NCBI GenBank assembly: GCA_026708115.1
Contig: JAPOVL010000035.1
Location: 1-64,000, forward strand
From: Chloroflexota bacterium
GTDB lineage: Bacteria; Chloroflexota; Anaerolineae; Aggregatilineales; Phototrophicaceae
Direction of reading: 5' to 3'
Length of the DNA stretch: 64,000 nucleotides
The position numbers and the translations under genes are program-made. The number at the start of each line of letters is the position of its first letter. Position 1 is the stretch's first letter. This document shows positions 26,068 to 34,017 of the stretch, in pieces. The notes under the pieces were generated by a model that was not told where the DNA came from, did no database searches, and saw only the letters and a program-made list of their open reading frames with translations.

Positions 26068-26103
26068 TTCTCTGTGCTCTCTGTGCTCTCTGTGTCTCTG
26101 TGA
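26068..26103. repeat. CTCTGTG low-complexity repeat
   Basis: Four imperfect tandem units of CTCTGTG/CTCTCTGTG. Read on the minus strand it is the CACAGAGACACAGAG sequence known from intergenic regions of many unrelated environmental bacteria, which gives artefactual HRDTEST-like peptides when translated. No function is known to me. Confidence 0.6.
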
Positions 26104-26151
26104 TTATATTTAAGTTTGTATCGTGTTCCTCCCGCGAGCGTCGCCGCCCGC

Positions 26152-27162
26152 TCAATACATCGCCGGGCGCGCCACCGCAATAACCTGCTCCGGCTGGCCG
26201 GTCTCGCTTGACTTGATGCAGGCCTCAGCCACGGCCAGCGACATATAGCCGTCCCAAGCCGAGGGACCTGTCGCCTCTCCCGCCATAACCGAGTCGGCCC
26301 AAGCCGACAATTCCTCAACATAAGCATCGTAGAAACGGTCGGGCCAGTTGGGCGTGATCGCCTGCGAACGCGCGCCCGCCTGTCGCAATACCGGGCTGTG
26401 AACGCCGGTCGTCCCCGCACTGCCGCTTTCACCTGTGATCTCGACCTCTACTTCATACCCATAACCGGAATCGCCGCTCCATTCCAGCGTGCCGATGGCG
26501 CCGCTATCGAAGCTGACGTGAACGATCGCGTAACGGGCCGATCGCCTGTTCCCGGGATCTGACGGCACCCAGCGTGTGAACACGTCAGCGATTTCCGCGC
26601 CCATCATGAAGCGCGCCGAATGAATGTCGTGAATGAGGGAATTGACGACGGCGGTATCGATGCTTGTCTGGCTTGCGCGGCGGGGATTCATATGAATGCC
26701 TCGGAAGCGCAGCGCGCCGCCGATCGCCCCGCTTTGCAAGAGCTCCAGCAAATCCCGGTGAGCGCGATCATATTCCCGCATGAAACCAACCTGCACCAGC
26801 CGGCGCCCCGCCGCCATCTCGGCCTGGAGCACGCGCTCGGCATCGGCGCGCGTGGTCGCCATCGGTTTCTCGCAAAGCACCGGCTTGCCCGCGGCGATGC
26901 AGGCCAGCGCCGCCTCCGCGTGGAAAGCGTCGGGGCTGGCGATCAAGACCGCGTCGACATCCGCGGCATTGATCAGCGCCTCAGCATCCGTAAACATGCG
27001 CGCGCCGCCACACTCAGCCGCCACCGCCGCAGCGCGATCGCCGTCAATGTCCATTACCGCTACAACTCGGGCGCCATCGGTCTGCCTGGATAGAATCCCG
27101 GCGTGCAAACTGCCGATCATGCCTGTCCCGACGACGCCCACGTTTACAATCCGATTATTCAT
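26152..27162 (-). CDS. Gfo/Idh/MocA family oxidoreductase (inositol dehydrogenase-like)
   Basis: A 336-residue dehydrogenase: VNVGVVGTGMIGSLHAG at the N-terminus, signature PVLCEKPMATTRADAER, then 'NSLIHDIHSARFMMGAEI' with the DIH motif of the inositol 2-dehydrogenase subgroup. GGAGGG lies just before ATG 27162; the in-frame extension to 27294 is rejected for lack of homology. It is transcribed away from the sugar importer at 27440-30623, sharing a 277-nt promoter region, and probably oxidises the same substrate. Confidence 0.9.
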   Translation of the reverse strand: MNNRIVNVGVVGTGMIGSLHAGILSRQTDGARVVAVMDIDGDRAAAVAAECGGARMFTDAEALINAADVDAVLIASPDAFHAEAALACIAAGKPVLCEKPMATTRADAERVLQAEMAAGRRLVQVGFMREYDRAHRDLLELLQSGAIGGALRFRGIHMNPRRASQTSIDTAVVNSLIHDIHSARFMMGAEIADVFTRWVPSDPGNRRSARYAIVHVSFDSGAIGTLEWSGDSGYGYEVEVEITGESGSAGTTGVHSPVLRQAGARSQAITPNWPDRFYDAYVEELSAWADSVMAGEATGPSAWDGYMSLAVAEACIKSSETGQPEQVIAVARPAMY

Positions 27163-27305
27163 TAGATCCCTCCAGGACCGCGCATCGGGCGCCTGTATCT
27201 CGCAGGAGAAGTTTAGCAATTTTGCTCGTATCCGCAAAAATCGCTGCTGGGCCAGGAGTGCCGAATTCTGCCGATATGGCAATATTTTCAGCACAGCCGC
27301 AATAA

Positions 27306-27334
27306 TTGTGCATCAACATCCGAAACGTTATAAT
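27306..27334 (+). promoter_or_regulatory. Candidate promoter of the 27.4 kb importer
   Basis: TTGTGC (27306-27311), a 17-nt spacer and a consensus TATAAT (27329-27334). It is 105 nt before the GTG start at 27440. Confidence 0.55.
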
Positions 27335-27360
27335 CTTTCTGTTGATTCGTGATGAGGAAG

Positions 27361-27390
27361 TATTGCAATATAGGCGCCGAGTCAGCTGAC
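27361..27390. promoter_or_regulatory. Two short palindromes in the 5' leader
   Basis: TATTGCAATA (27361-27370) and GTCAGCTGAC (27381-27390) are each perfect 10-bp palindromes, centred 20 bp apart, lying just downstream of the promoter. They could be a repressor-binding pair. The region also serves the divergent dehydrogenase gene. Confidence 0.35.
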
Positions 27391-27439
27391 AAGTCAATGT
27401 AAGACCTCGTTTTTTACCTAGATTCAAGGAGGATCTACC

Positions 27440-28726
27440 GTGTTGCCACGTAAACCGATGCTTGTAACGATGCTGCTTGGCATATTACTAATGCTGTTAG
27501 TGCCGGCCAGCGCCCAGGATGAACCAACAACCATCACCTGGCTGACGCTGGGCTGGCCAGCAGATTATATCATCGAAGAATTTGAAGCGCGCAATCCGGA
27601 TATCAACGTAGAAGCGGAACAAGTCGGCTTCAACGATCTCTTCGCCCAGATCCAGGTGCGCCTGGGCGCCGGGTCGGAAGTGCCCGACGTCATTTCGGTT
27701 GATGTGCCCCTGGTATCCGGCTATGCATTGCGCAATTGGCTGCTGCCGCTGGACCCAGTGTTCACCGGCGACGAGGTAGAAGACTGGCTGCCCGCGGCCG
27801 TAAATGCCGGCTCCTACGAGGGCACGCTCTATGCCGCGCCCGTCAGCACCTCGACGCAGCTGCTCTTTTACAACAAGGGCTGTTTCGATCGCGCCGGGCT
27901 GATGCCGCCAGACGCGGATGATCGTCTGACTTGGGAAGAAATCGCCGAAATCGCGCCGCAACTGACCTTTGACGACGACGGCGACGGCACGCCTGATGTT
28001 TGGGGATTTATCTGGGAGCAAATGGTGCGCATTTACCAATTGCAAGCCCTGCCAGAATCGCTCGGCGGCGACGCAATTGGCGAAGATGGCTTGACGGTGG
28101 ACGGCGTGATTAATTCGCCCGAGTGGATCGAAGCCTTCACCTACTACTACAATATGTTCAACATCTGGAACGCCGCGCCGCAAGGCGAGGAATTCTGGCC
28201 GGCCGATATCTTCGAAACCGGCAATATCTGCATGTTCGTTGGCGGTCCCTGGAATATCGGGCGCTTCGCCAATAATCCCGATCTTGGCGTCGAATGGGGC
28301 GTTTCCCGCCATCCCTACTTCGCGGACGGCGAACCGGCAACGCCCACCGGCAGTTGGCACATCGGCGTCAACGCCAACACCGAAAACATTGACGCAGCAA
28401 CGCGCTTTGTTCACTTCATCTCCACCGGAGAGGGCGCTGAATTGTGGTGGCGTCGCCCCGGCGGCGGGGACTTCCCCGCCCAGCAATCGGTGCTGGCAAT
28501 GTTTGCGACCGAAGCAGAATTCGACGAACTGCCCATGTCCTACATGCGTACCGCAGCCGACGAAGCCACCGTCAATCCCAGGCCGCGCGCTGTGACCGTC
28601 GGTTTCCTGGAATACGAGCAGATCTTGCAGAATACCTTCCAGGATATCCGCAATGGCGCCGATGTCGAAGAATCGCTGAACTTGGCCGTTCAGCGCATCG
28701 ACAGCGAAATGGCCAAATATCGCTAG
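27440..28726 (+). CDS. ABC sugar-binding protein, family 1
   Basis: A 428-residue binding protein starting at GTG with a strong AAGGAGG site 7 nt upstream. The signal peptide MLVTMLLGILLMLLVPASAQ ends in a standard signal peptidase I site. The mature part has the family-1 features 'QIQVRLGAGSEVPDVISVD' near residue 75, 'LYAAPVSTSTQLLFYNKGCF' and, late in the chain, 'TEENIDAAT'-like helix turns. It heads a three-gene CUT1 importer without its own ATPase, and is followed by a stem-loop. Confidence 0.9.
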   Translation: MLPRKPMLVTMLLGILLMLLVPASAQDEPTTITWLTLGWPADYIIEEFEARNPDINVEAEQVGFNDLFAQIQVRLGAGSEVPDVISVDVPLVSGYALRNWLLPLDPVFTGDEVEDWLPAAVNAGSYEGTLYAAPVSTSTQLLFYNKGCFDRAGLMPPDADDRLTWEEIAEIAPQLTFDDDGDGTPDVWGFIWEQMVRIYQLQALPESLGGDAIGEDGLTVDGVINSPEWIEAFTYYYNMFNIWNAAPQGEEFWPADIFETGNICMFVGGPWNIGRFANNPDLGVEWGVSRHPYFADGEPATPTGSWHIGVNANTENIDAATRFVHFISTGEGAELWWRRPGGGDFPAQQSVLAMFATEAEFDELPMSYMRTAADEATVNPRPRAVTVGFLEYEQILQNTFQDIRNGADVEESLNLAVQRIDSEMAKYR

Positions 28727-28741
28727 ATATCCGGTCAACCG

Positions 28742-28775
28742 AGCAAGAGCTGCGCTAGCCGCGGCTCTTGCTTTT
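28742..28775 (+). terminator. Terminator-like stem-loop after the binding-protein gene
   Basis: AGCAAGAGC pairs with GCTCTTGCT, and the stem can extend inward by four pairs to a 5-nt loop. TTTT follows directly. Located 15 nt after the binding-protein stop and 75 nt before the permease gene, it should act as a partial terminator that raises binding protein over permeases. Confidence 0.65.
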
Positions 28776-28849
28776 CATTCAGTCGGCGGCAGGCATCTGC
28801 CCCGCATAATCATTTGATCCACTCAAAGCCCAAATTGCGCCGGAAGTGA

Positions 28850-29716
28850 ATGATGCCAGCGCGACAGCAAATCATTCCCTATCTATTCCTCTTGCCGGCG
28901 CTGTTTTTGCTCGTCGTCTTCAATTTGATGCCCACCATCGCCACGCTTTTCGAAAGCATGTTTGTCATATCGCTGCGCAGCGGAGAGCGCGTTTTTGCCG
29001 GCTTCGCCAATTACAACCGCATCTTCAACGATCCCATCTTCTGGAAATCCTTCCAGGTCACCGTTGTGTTCAGCTTATTGGTCAACCCGATTCAGATTGC
29101 CCTGGCTCTGGGACTGGCCGTGTTAATCAACCAGCGCGCGCCCGGCATCGGCATCTTTAGAAGCATCTATTTGCTGCCGATCGCCGTGTCGCTCAACGTC
29201 ACCGCCATTGTCTGGGGCCTGATGCTGGATCAAAACTCCGGCATGGTCAACGGGATCCTGCTGCAATTGGGCGTTGCCCGGCAACCCTTCCTGCACTCGG
29301 TCGATCAAGCGCTCTGGTCCATCATATTGATCGCTTCCTGGATCGGCGTGCCGCTATGGAGCCTGTTCATCCTGGCCGGATTGCAGAATATCCCCCCGCC
29401 CGTTCTGGAAGCGGCCAAGATCGACGGCGCCAACGCCTGGCAGTCTTTCACCAAGATCACCTTGCCGCTGCTGCGCCGTGTGCTGGCTTTTGTCTTGGTC
29501 GCCGATACCGTCGCCAATTTCTTGATGTTTGCGCCTATCTTGCTGCTCACCTCCGGCGGTCCCCAGCTCTCAACCAACCTGATTATGTACGAGACCTACC
29601 GGCGCGGCTTCCTTTACGGCGATCTGGGCGCCTCCGCCGCGATGCTATCGGTCATGTTGCTGATCGTATTCATCATCGTGGGCATTGAACTCTACGCCCT
29701 CCGCGGCCGGGACTGA
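28850..29716 (+). CDS. ABC sugar permease, MalF type
   Basis: A 288-residue CUT1 permease with N-terminal helix LFLLPALFLLVVFNLMPTI, the 'VFAGFANYNRIF' segment, and the EAA loop EAAKIDGANAWQSFTKITLP. The start is one of two adjacent ATG codons (28850 or 28853) after CCGGAAG. It is the first pore subunit of the importer that begins with the binding protein at 27440. Confidence 0.92.
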   Translation: MMPARQQIIPYLFLLPALFLLVVFNLMPTIATLFESMFVISLRSGERVFAGFANYNRIFNDPIFWKSFQVTVVFSLLVNPIQIALALGLAVLINQRAPGIGIFRSIYLLPIAVSLNVTAIVWGLMLDQNSGMVNGILLQLGVARQPFLHSVDQALWSIILIASWIGVPLWSLFILAGLQNIPPPVLEAAKIDGANAWQSFTKITLPLLRRVLAFVLVADTVANFLMFAPILLLTSGGPQLSTNLIMYETYRRGFLYGDLGASAAMLSVMLLIVFIIVGIELYALRGRD

Positions 29717-29735
29717 GGCGAAGGCTGATTCAGAC

Positions 29736-30623
29736 ATGACCAGTCGCGCTCGACCAACGGCATCCTCAGCTGCATCGAACAGCAAGCCCTTGCGCGCCCG
29801 CGCGCAGCCGATTGCCGTCTATGCCTTGCTGATCCTCGGCGTTATCATCGTCATTGTGCCCTTGATGTGGGCGGCGGCCGCGTCTTTCACGCCCAATCAC
29901 AAAGTATTCGAATACGCCTATCCCTTCTCCTGGCGCGCGCTCTTCCCGGTCGATTTCACCCTGGAAGCCTATGACAACCTGTTTGACCGCGGATTCGGAC
30001 GGGCGGTCGGCAACACCTTCTTTCTCGCAATCGCGACCGTCATCATCGGCGGCGCAGTCAACGCCCTGGCCGGTTTCGCCTTTGGACGCTTTGAATTCCG
30101 CGGCAAGAACGCGCTCTTCCTGACCATTGTCATGCTCACCTTTATGGTGCCGGTTGATCTAACCGCTATACCGCGCTACATCCTGGTCAACAACTTCGGC
30201 TGGATCAACACCTGGCAGGGTTTGCTCGTGCCCGGTCTGGCAAACAGCCTGGTGATCTTCCTCTTTCGTCAGTTCTTCGCCGAAATACCGCAGGAGCTAA
30301 TCGACGCCGCCCGGGTAGACGGCGCTACCTGGCTGCGCGTGCTGATCAGCATCATCTTGCCCATCTCCAAGCCGGTTCTGGTCGCCGCCGCTTTGCTGAT
30401 GTTTATCAGCCAGTGGAATGCCTTCTTCTGGCCGCTGCTGATCGCGCCTACCAAGGAGATGCGCGTGGTTCAGGTCGAGATATCGCTGGCAATCGGACAA
30501 TACGGAACGGTCTGGAATGAACTGCTGGCCGGCTCCATGATCGCTGCCATTGTCCCCATCCTGCTGGTGATCCCCTTCCAGCGCTATTATGTCCAGGCCA
30601 TCACCGGCACCGGGCTGGAGTGA
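29736..30623 (+). CDS. ABC sugar permease, MalG type
   Basis: A 295-residue CUT1 permease. A polar, serine-rich N-terminal tail of about 30 residues precedes helix AVYALLILGVIIVIVPLMWA; the EAA loop is DAARVDGATWLRVLISIILP. The ATG at 29736 is chosen; an in-frame TTG at 29685 would overlap the upstream gene by 32 nt. It completes the operon. It is not a close copy of the paired MalG proteins at 21.6-23.3 kb. Confidence 0.9.
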   Translation: MTSRARPTASSAASNSKPLRARAQPIAVYALLILGVIIVIVPLMWAAAASFTPNHKVFEYAYPFSWRALFPVDFTLEAYDNLFDRGFGRAVGNTFFLAIATVIIGGAVNALAGFAFGRFEFRGKNALFLTIVMLTFMVPVDLTAIPRYILVNNFGWINTWQGLLVPGLANSLVIFLFRQFFAEIPQELIDAARVDGATWLRVLISIILPISKPVLVAAALLMFISQWNAFFWPLLIAPTKEMRVVQVEISLAIGQYGTVWNELLAGSMIAAIVPILLVIPFQRYYVQAITGTGLE

Positions 30624-30715
30624 AGTCTCGATATGATCGTCTCAATAGACATTTCGTCGGCGCATAAAATGGCAAAGTTTCCAGCGTTCCCGCAGCACAA
30701 GACCAATCGAGCGCG

Positions 30716-31138
30716 TCACGCGCCGGCAAAAACCAACTGGATTGGGCATCCCAGCGACGCCCCGCCGTCTTCGGTGATCGTCTCGGTCCCCACGAAAATA
30801 TCATCTTCGCGGGCATGCAGCGCATAGCTGATGATGTAAACGACATCGCGGCCGTCGGCGGGCATGGGCGCGATGAACTCGGCGCTCCCTTCGAAGATGC
30901 CCTCCCTGTTACGACGCAAGTGAAAGTCGTCGAACACCAATTCCTCATCGTCCAAACGGCTTACCTGGATCGCCTCCGCTTCGCGCCCGGCGCAGCCGCC
31001 GGTGTATTCGAGCGTCCAGCGCCCGATGAGAGGACGATCTGCCGGTTGACCTATGCGAAAATCCGAAGGCTTGGCCAGTGTGCCGCAACCAGCCACCCAG
31101 ATCAGCGCCAAGGCAAGACAGCAGAATCGATATCGCAT
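30716..31138 (-). CDS. Small predicted lipoprotein, function unknown
   Basis: A 140-residue protein starting MRYRFCCLALALIWVAGCGT, a lipoprotein signal with lipobox VAGC and lipidation at C18. The mature part is short and beta-rich-looking, with cysteines in TGGCAGRE and ASLGCPIQ that could form a disulfide. The phrase 'LIGRWTLEYTGGC' resembles the start of small secreted beta-barrel domains, but I cannot name a family. It faces the importer operon and is followed on the same strand by nothing in the operon sense; 59 nt separate its start from the end of the dehydrogenase gene upstream. Confidence 0.65.
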   Translation of the reverse strand: MRYRFCCLALALIWVAGCGTLAKPSDFRIGQPADRPLIGRWTLEYTGGCAGREAEAIQVSRLDDEELVFDDFHLRRNREGIFEGSAEFIAPMPADGRDVVYIISYALHAREDDIFVGTETITEDGGASLGCPIQLVFAGA

Positions 31139-31197
31139 CTTCGACGCTTCCAGGCAAAGAGCGACCGGCCGGCCGCCCTTGTTGATTTCAATTTCGC

Positions 31198-32253
31198 TTA
31201 CAGCATGACCTCACGGCCGGTCTTCTGGCTTTCATAGATGCCGTTGAGGATCTTCATCACCTGCAGCGATTGCTCGGCCGGCACCGGTGATGGCGCCCCA
31301 TCGACGATGGCCTGCGCGAATTCGACGCATTCTTGCGCGTGTGGCTCAGACGCGTTCTGGGTCAGTTTCAGTTTTCGGTTATACAGTTGCATGTTGACGT
31401 AGTTGGTGTCGTAAACCTCGCATTTGGGCCAATGCGAGCCACCGTTGCTGCCATACAGCCACATCTGCATATCTTCGCCCTCGATATCGTGATGCAGCAA
31501 CCAGGATATTTCGAATACCAGTGTCGCGCCCGTTGCGAAGCGGATGAAAGCCATGGCCATTTCTTCGACATCCATTCCTTCGGGAATGCGCCCATACCGT
31601 GGCCAGCGACCGAAGGCCATGGGGTTGCTGGCCAGTTCTCTGCGCGCGACGCCCGTCACCGAGACCGGCTCAGGATTGCCCATCATCCAGAGCGTCAAAT
31701 CGAGTATGTGTACACCAATATCGATGCAGGCGCCGCCGCCGCTATGCTGGCTGGAGAGGAAAGCGAGGCTGGTGGGGATGCCAGAGCGGCGCAGCATCCA
31801 ACTGCGCGCGTGATAGATCTCGCCGAGCGCGCCGCCTTCGATTTCCGCCTTCAGCGCCTTCGATGTGCCGGCAAAGCGAAAATGCTGCGCGGTCATCAAC
31901 ATCTTGCCGGATTTGTCGCGCGCCTCAATCATGCGCTCTACATCAGCGGGGGTGGGCGCCAGCGGCTTTTCGCAGATGACGTGCTTGCCGGCTTCCAACG
32001 CCGCGATGGTCAAGGGGGCGTGGTACATATTAGGTGTGCAGACATCAATGATATCGATATCCGGGTCGTTGATGACAGCGGCGCTATCGGTCTCCAGCTT
32101 GCTAATATTCCAGTCGCTGCCCCAACGCTCCAGCGCCTCGGGCACCAGATCGGCGCCGGCCACCACTTCGGCATGGGGCGATGCTTTCCAACCCGGCATA
32201 TGCGTGCGGGCAATCCCGCCGACGCCAATGACACCCACTTTCAATCTGCTCAT
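31198..32253 (-). CDS. Gfo/Idh/MocA family oxidoreductase
   Basis: A 351-residue dehydrogenase with LKVGVIGVGGIARTHMPG, signature HVICEKPLAPTPADVER and 'GGGACIDIGVHILDLTLWMMG', whose DIGVH motif holds the usual catalytic histidine. It is the last gene of the minus-strand cluster that starts at 37189 and lies 15 nt after another family member. Two adjacent but different dehydrogenases suggest two successive or alternative hydroxyl oxidations, or an oxidation and a later reduction. Confidence 0.9.
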   Translation of the reverse strand: MSRLKVGVIGVGGIARTHMPGWKASPHAEVVAGADLVPEALERWGSDWNISKLETDSAAVINDPDIDIIDVCTPNMYHAPLTIAALEAGKHVICEKPLAPTPADVERMIEARDKSGKMLMTAQHFRFAGTSKALKAEIEGGALGEIYHARSWMLRRSGIPTSLAFLSSQHSGGGACIDIGVHILDLTLWMMGNPEPVSVTGVARRELASNPMAFGRWPRYGRIPEGMDVEEMAMAFIRFATGATLVFEISWLLHHDIEGEDMQMWLYGSNGGSHWPKCEVYDTNYVNMQLYNRKLKLTQNASEPHAQECVEFAQAIVDGAPSPVPAEQSLQVMKILNGIYESQKTGREVML

Positions 32254-32268
32254 GTTCTATCGCTCCTT

Positions 32269-33288
32269 TTAAGATCTTTGAGGCTGAACCCAAGTATTTG
32301 ATCCCGCAGCTTGATAAAACGCTTCCATCACGGCCGTGCGGTCAGCCGCTTCCTTCGCCGAGATTAGTGCCACATCCGCTCCGCTAAGTGCATTGAGGAA
32401 GAGCTCGAAGGCATGCGGCAGCGCTTCAGGCAGGTCTCGCCATTCGCAGCCGTCCGCCCCCGGCAGATTATCGGATTTTACATACAATTTGTCATCATCG
32501 GCATAGGCGACACCCGCCGTGCCGGTGACGTGGATGGGCATCGTGCGCGCCAGATCGACCCAGCCCGCCGCCAGCGTCCCGATCGCGCCATTGGCAAAGC
32601 GCAGCATGCCTTCACCATATTCATCGCAGGGGTACTTGCCCAGCAGCGAATCCATCTGCGCCGTGACGGAAACGACATCGCCCATCAGCCACATCAACAC
32701 GTCCAGGGAATGCGCGCCCAGGTCGCCAAAACCGCCCACACCCGATCTCTCCAGATCCGTCATCCACAGCCAGCCATCGTCGTACCAGCCGTTGCCGGCA
32801 TCAAACCACCCGCCGATGGCGCCATGATGCACGTTGCTATGCCGGATTCGGGTAATCGTCCCCAGGGCGCCGTCGTCGATCAACTGCTTGATGACACGCA
32901 AGAACGGATAACTGCGCATAAAGTGCCCGATTTGAAATATCACGCCGGCATCGTCGATCGCCCGCTGCATGGCATAGGCGTCACAGGCTTTGACGCCCAG
33001 CGGTTTTTCCACGAACATATCTTTGCCCGCCGCTGCCGCAGCTACCACAAGGTCGCGGTGCAGTACCGTCTCCGAACAGACGACGACGGCGTCGATTTCG
33101 TCGTCGCCGACAATAGCGTCGACATCCGTGACCGCGCAGTTCTTCAGATGAGCCGCAGCGATCCGCGCCCGCGCCGGCTGATTATCCCAAACCGCTTTGA
33201 CGCGGAACTCGTCGGGTCGTTCGTTGATTCTTTTCACAAAGCTCGGCGTGTGGATATGCGCCACGCCGAGGAAACCGAGTGTTCTCAT
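32269..33288 (-). CDS. Gfo/Idh/MocA family oxidoreductase
   Basis: A 339-residue dehydrogenase beginning MRTLGFLGVAHIHTPSFV, a less standard Rossmann loop in which histidines occupy the glycine-rich turn. The signature is MFVEKPLGVKACDAY and the C-terminal domain has 'GVGGFGDLGAHSLDVLMWLMG'. It lies 36 nt after the NanE gene and 15 nt before another dehydrogenase gene. Substrate unknown; the operon points to N-acetylhexosamines or derivatives. Confidence 0.88.
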   Translation of the reverse strand: MRTLGFLGVAHIHTPSFVKRINERPDEFRVKAVWDNQPARARIAAAHLKNCAVTDVDAIVGDDEIDAVVVCSETVLHRDLVVAAAAAGKDMFVEKPLGVKACDAYAMQRAIDDAGVIFQIGHFMRSYPFLRVIKQLIDDGALGTITRIRHSNVHHGAIGGWFDAGNGWYDDGWLWMTDLERSGVGGFGDLGAHSLDVLMWLMGDVVSVTAQMDSLLGKYPCDEYGEGMLRFANGAIGTLAAGWVDLARTMPIHVTGTAGVAYADDDKLYVKSDNLPGADGCEWRDLPEALPHAFELFLNALSGADVALISAKEAADRTAVMEAFYQAAGSNTWVQPQRS

Positions 33289-33324
33289 ATCTTGCCCCTG
33301 TATTCGATCAATCGATATGTTGAG

Positions 33325-34017
33325 TCAAGTTTCATTACCATCCCGTAGCGCCGATACGAAGCGAGCTGTGATCGTGCGAGGTCGCGTGATGGCGGAACCA
33401 ACCACCACCGCCCAAGCGCCAATATCCAGCGCCTGCCGGGCCTGCTCCGGCGTATGAATCCGACCTTCGGCGATCACCGGGATCGGCAACGTCGATATCA
33501 TCGCTCCCAGCAACTCAAAGTCGGGCTCGGTGCTTTTGGGAGGACCGTCGATGTATCCGGACAAGGTCGGCCCCGCCATGGCGACCCCGTATTCAGTTGC
33601 CGCCCGTGCTTCCTCCAGCGTCGCGACATCGGCGAACACGGGCTTGCCGATCTCGTCATGGATGCGCCTTAGCAAATCGCGCAGGCGCGCGCCGTCGGGA
33701 CGCGGACGATCCGTGCAATCGAGAGCGATGATATCGGCGCCCGCCCCGGCAACCGCCGCCGCGTCGTCAAACGTCGGCGTGATGAATACGCCGCTGCTGC
33801 CGCGTTTGTACAATCCGATCACCGGCAGATCGACCGCATCTTTGATCGCGCGGATATCGGCCGGGCTGTTGGCGCGGATGGCCGCCGCGCCGCCGATCTT
33901 CGCCGCCATCGCCATCTTCGCCATGATTGACGATCCATGCAGCGGTTCATCCTCCAGCGCCTGACAGGATACGATCAGCTTGCCTTTGACGGCTGCGAGG
34001 AAGGCATCGGCGTTCAC
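33325..34017 (-). CDS. nanE: N-acetylmannosamine-6-phosphate 2-epimerase
   Basis: A 230-residue TIM-barrel enzyme matching NanE throughout: LIVSCQALEDEPLHGS at the N-terminus, GAAAIRANS, 'LPVIGLYKRG', IIALDCTDRPRP, and the phosphate-binding end PVIAEGRIHTPEQA. It converts ManNAc-6-P to GlcNAc-6-P in sialic acid and ManNAc breakdown. The GTG start overlaps the stop of the DUF4127 gene (GTGA), and a ROK-family sugar kinase is two genes upstream, which would supply the phosphorylated substrate. Confidence 0.9.
   Translation of the reverse strand: MNADAFLAAVKGKLIVSCQALEDEPLHGSSIMAKMAMAAKIGGAAAIRANSPADIRAIKDAVDLPVIGLYKRGSSGVFITPTFDDAAAVAGAGADIIALDCTDRPRPDGARLRDLLRRIHDEIGKPVFADVATLEEARAATEYGVAMAGPTLSGYIDGPPKSTEPDFELLGAMISTLPIPVIAEGRIHTPEQARQALDIGAWAVVVGSAITRPRTITARFVSALRDGNET

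Larger units (their letters stand above)
25702..26151. other. 450-nt intergenic region
   Basis: Between the binding-protein gene and the end of the dehydrogenase gene at 26152, both on the minus strand. It holds the candidate promoter at 25830-25858, the 22-nt motif at 25875-25896 and the CTCTGTG repeat at 26068-26103. No gene is supported. Confidence 0.6.

Noticed and set aside
26013..26432. A 139-codon minus-strand open frame ending in HRDTESTESTEKT
   Set aside because: It runs antisense-frame through the dehydrogenase gene and the CTCTGTG repeat; a known type of artefact.
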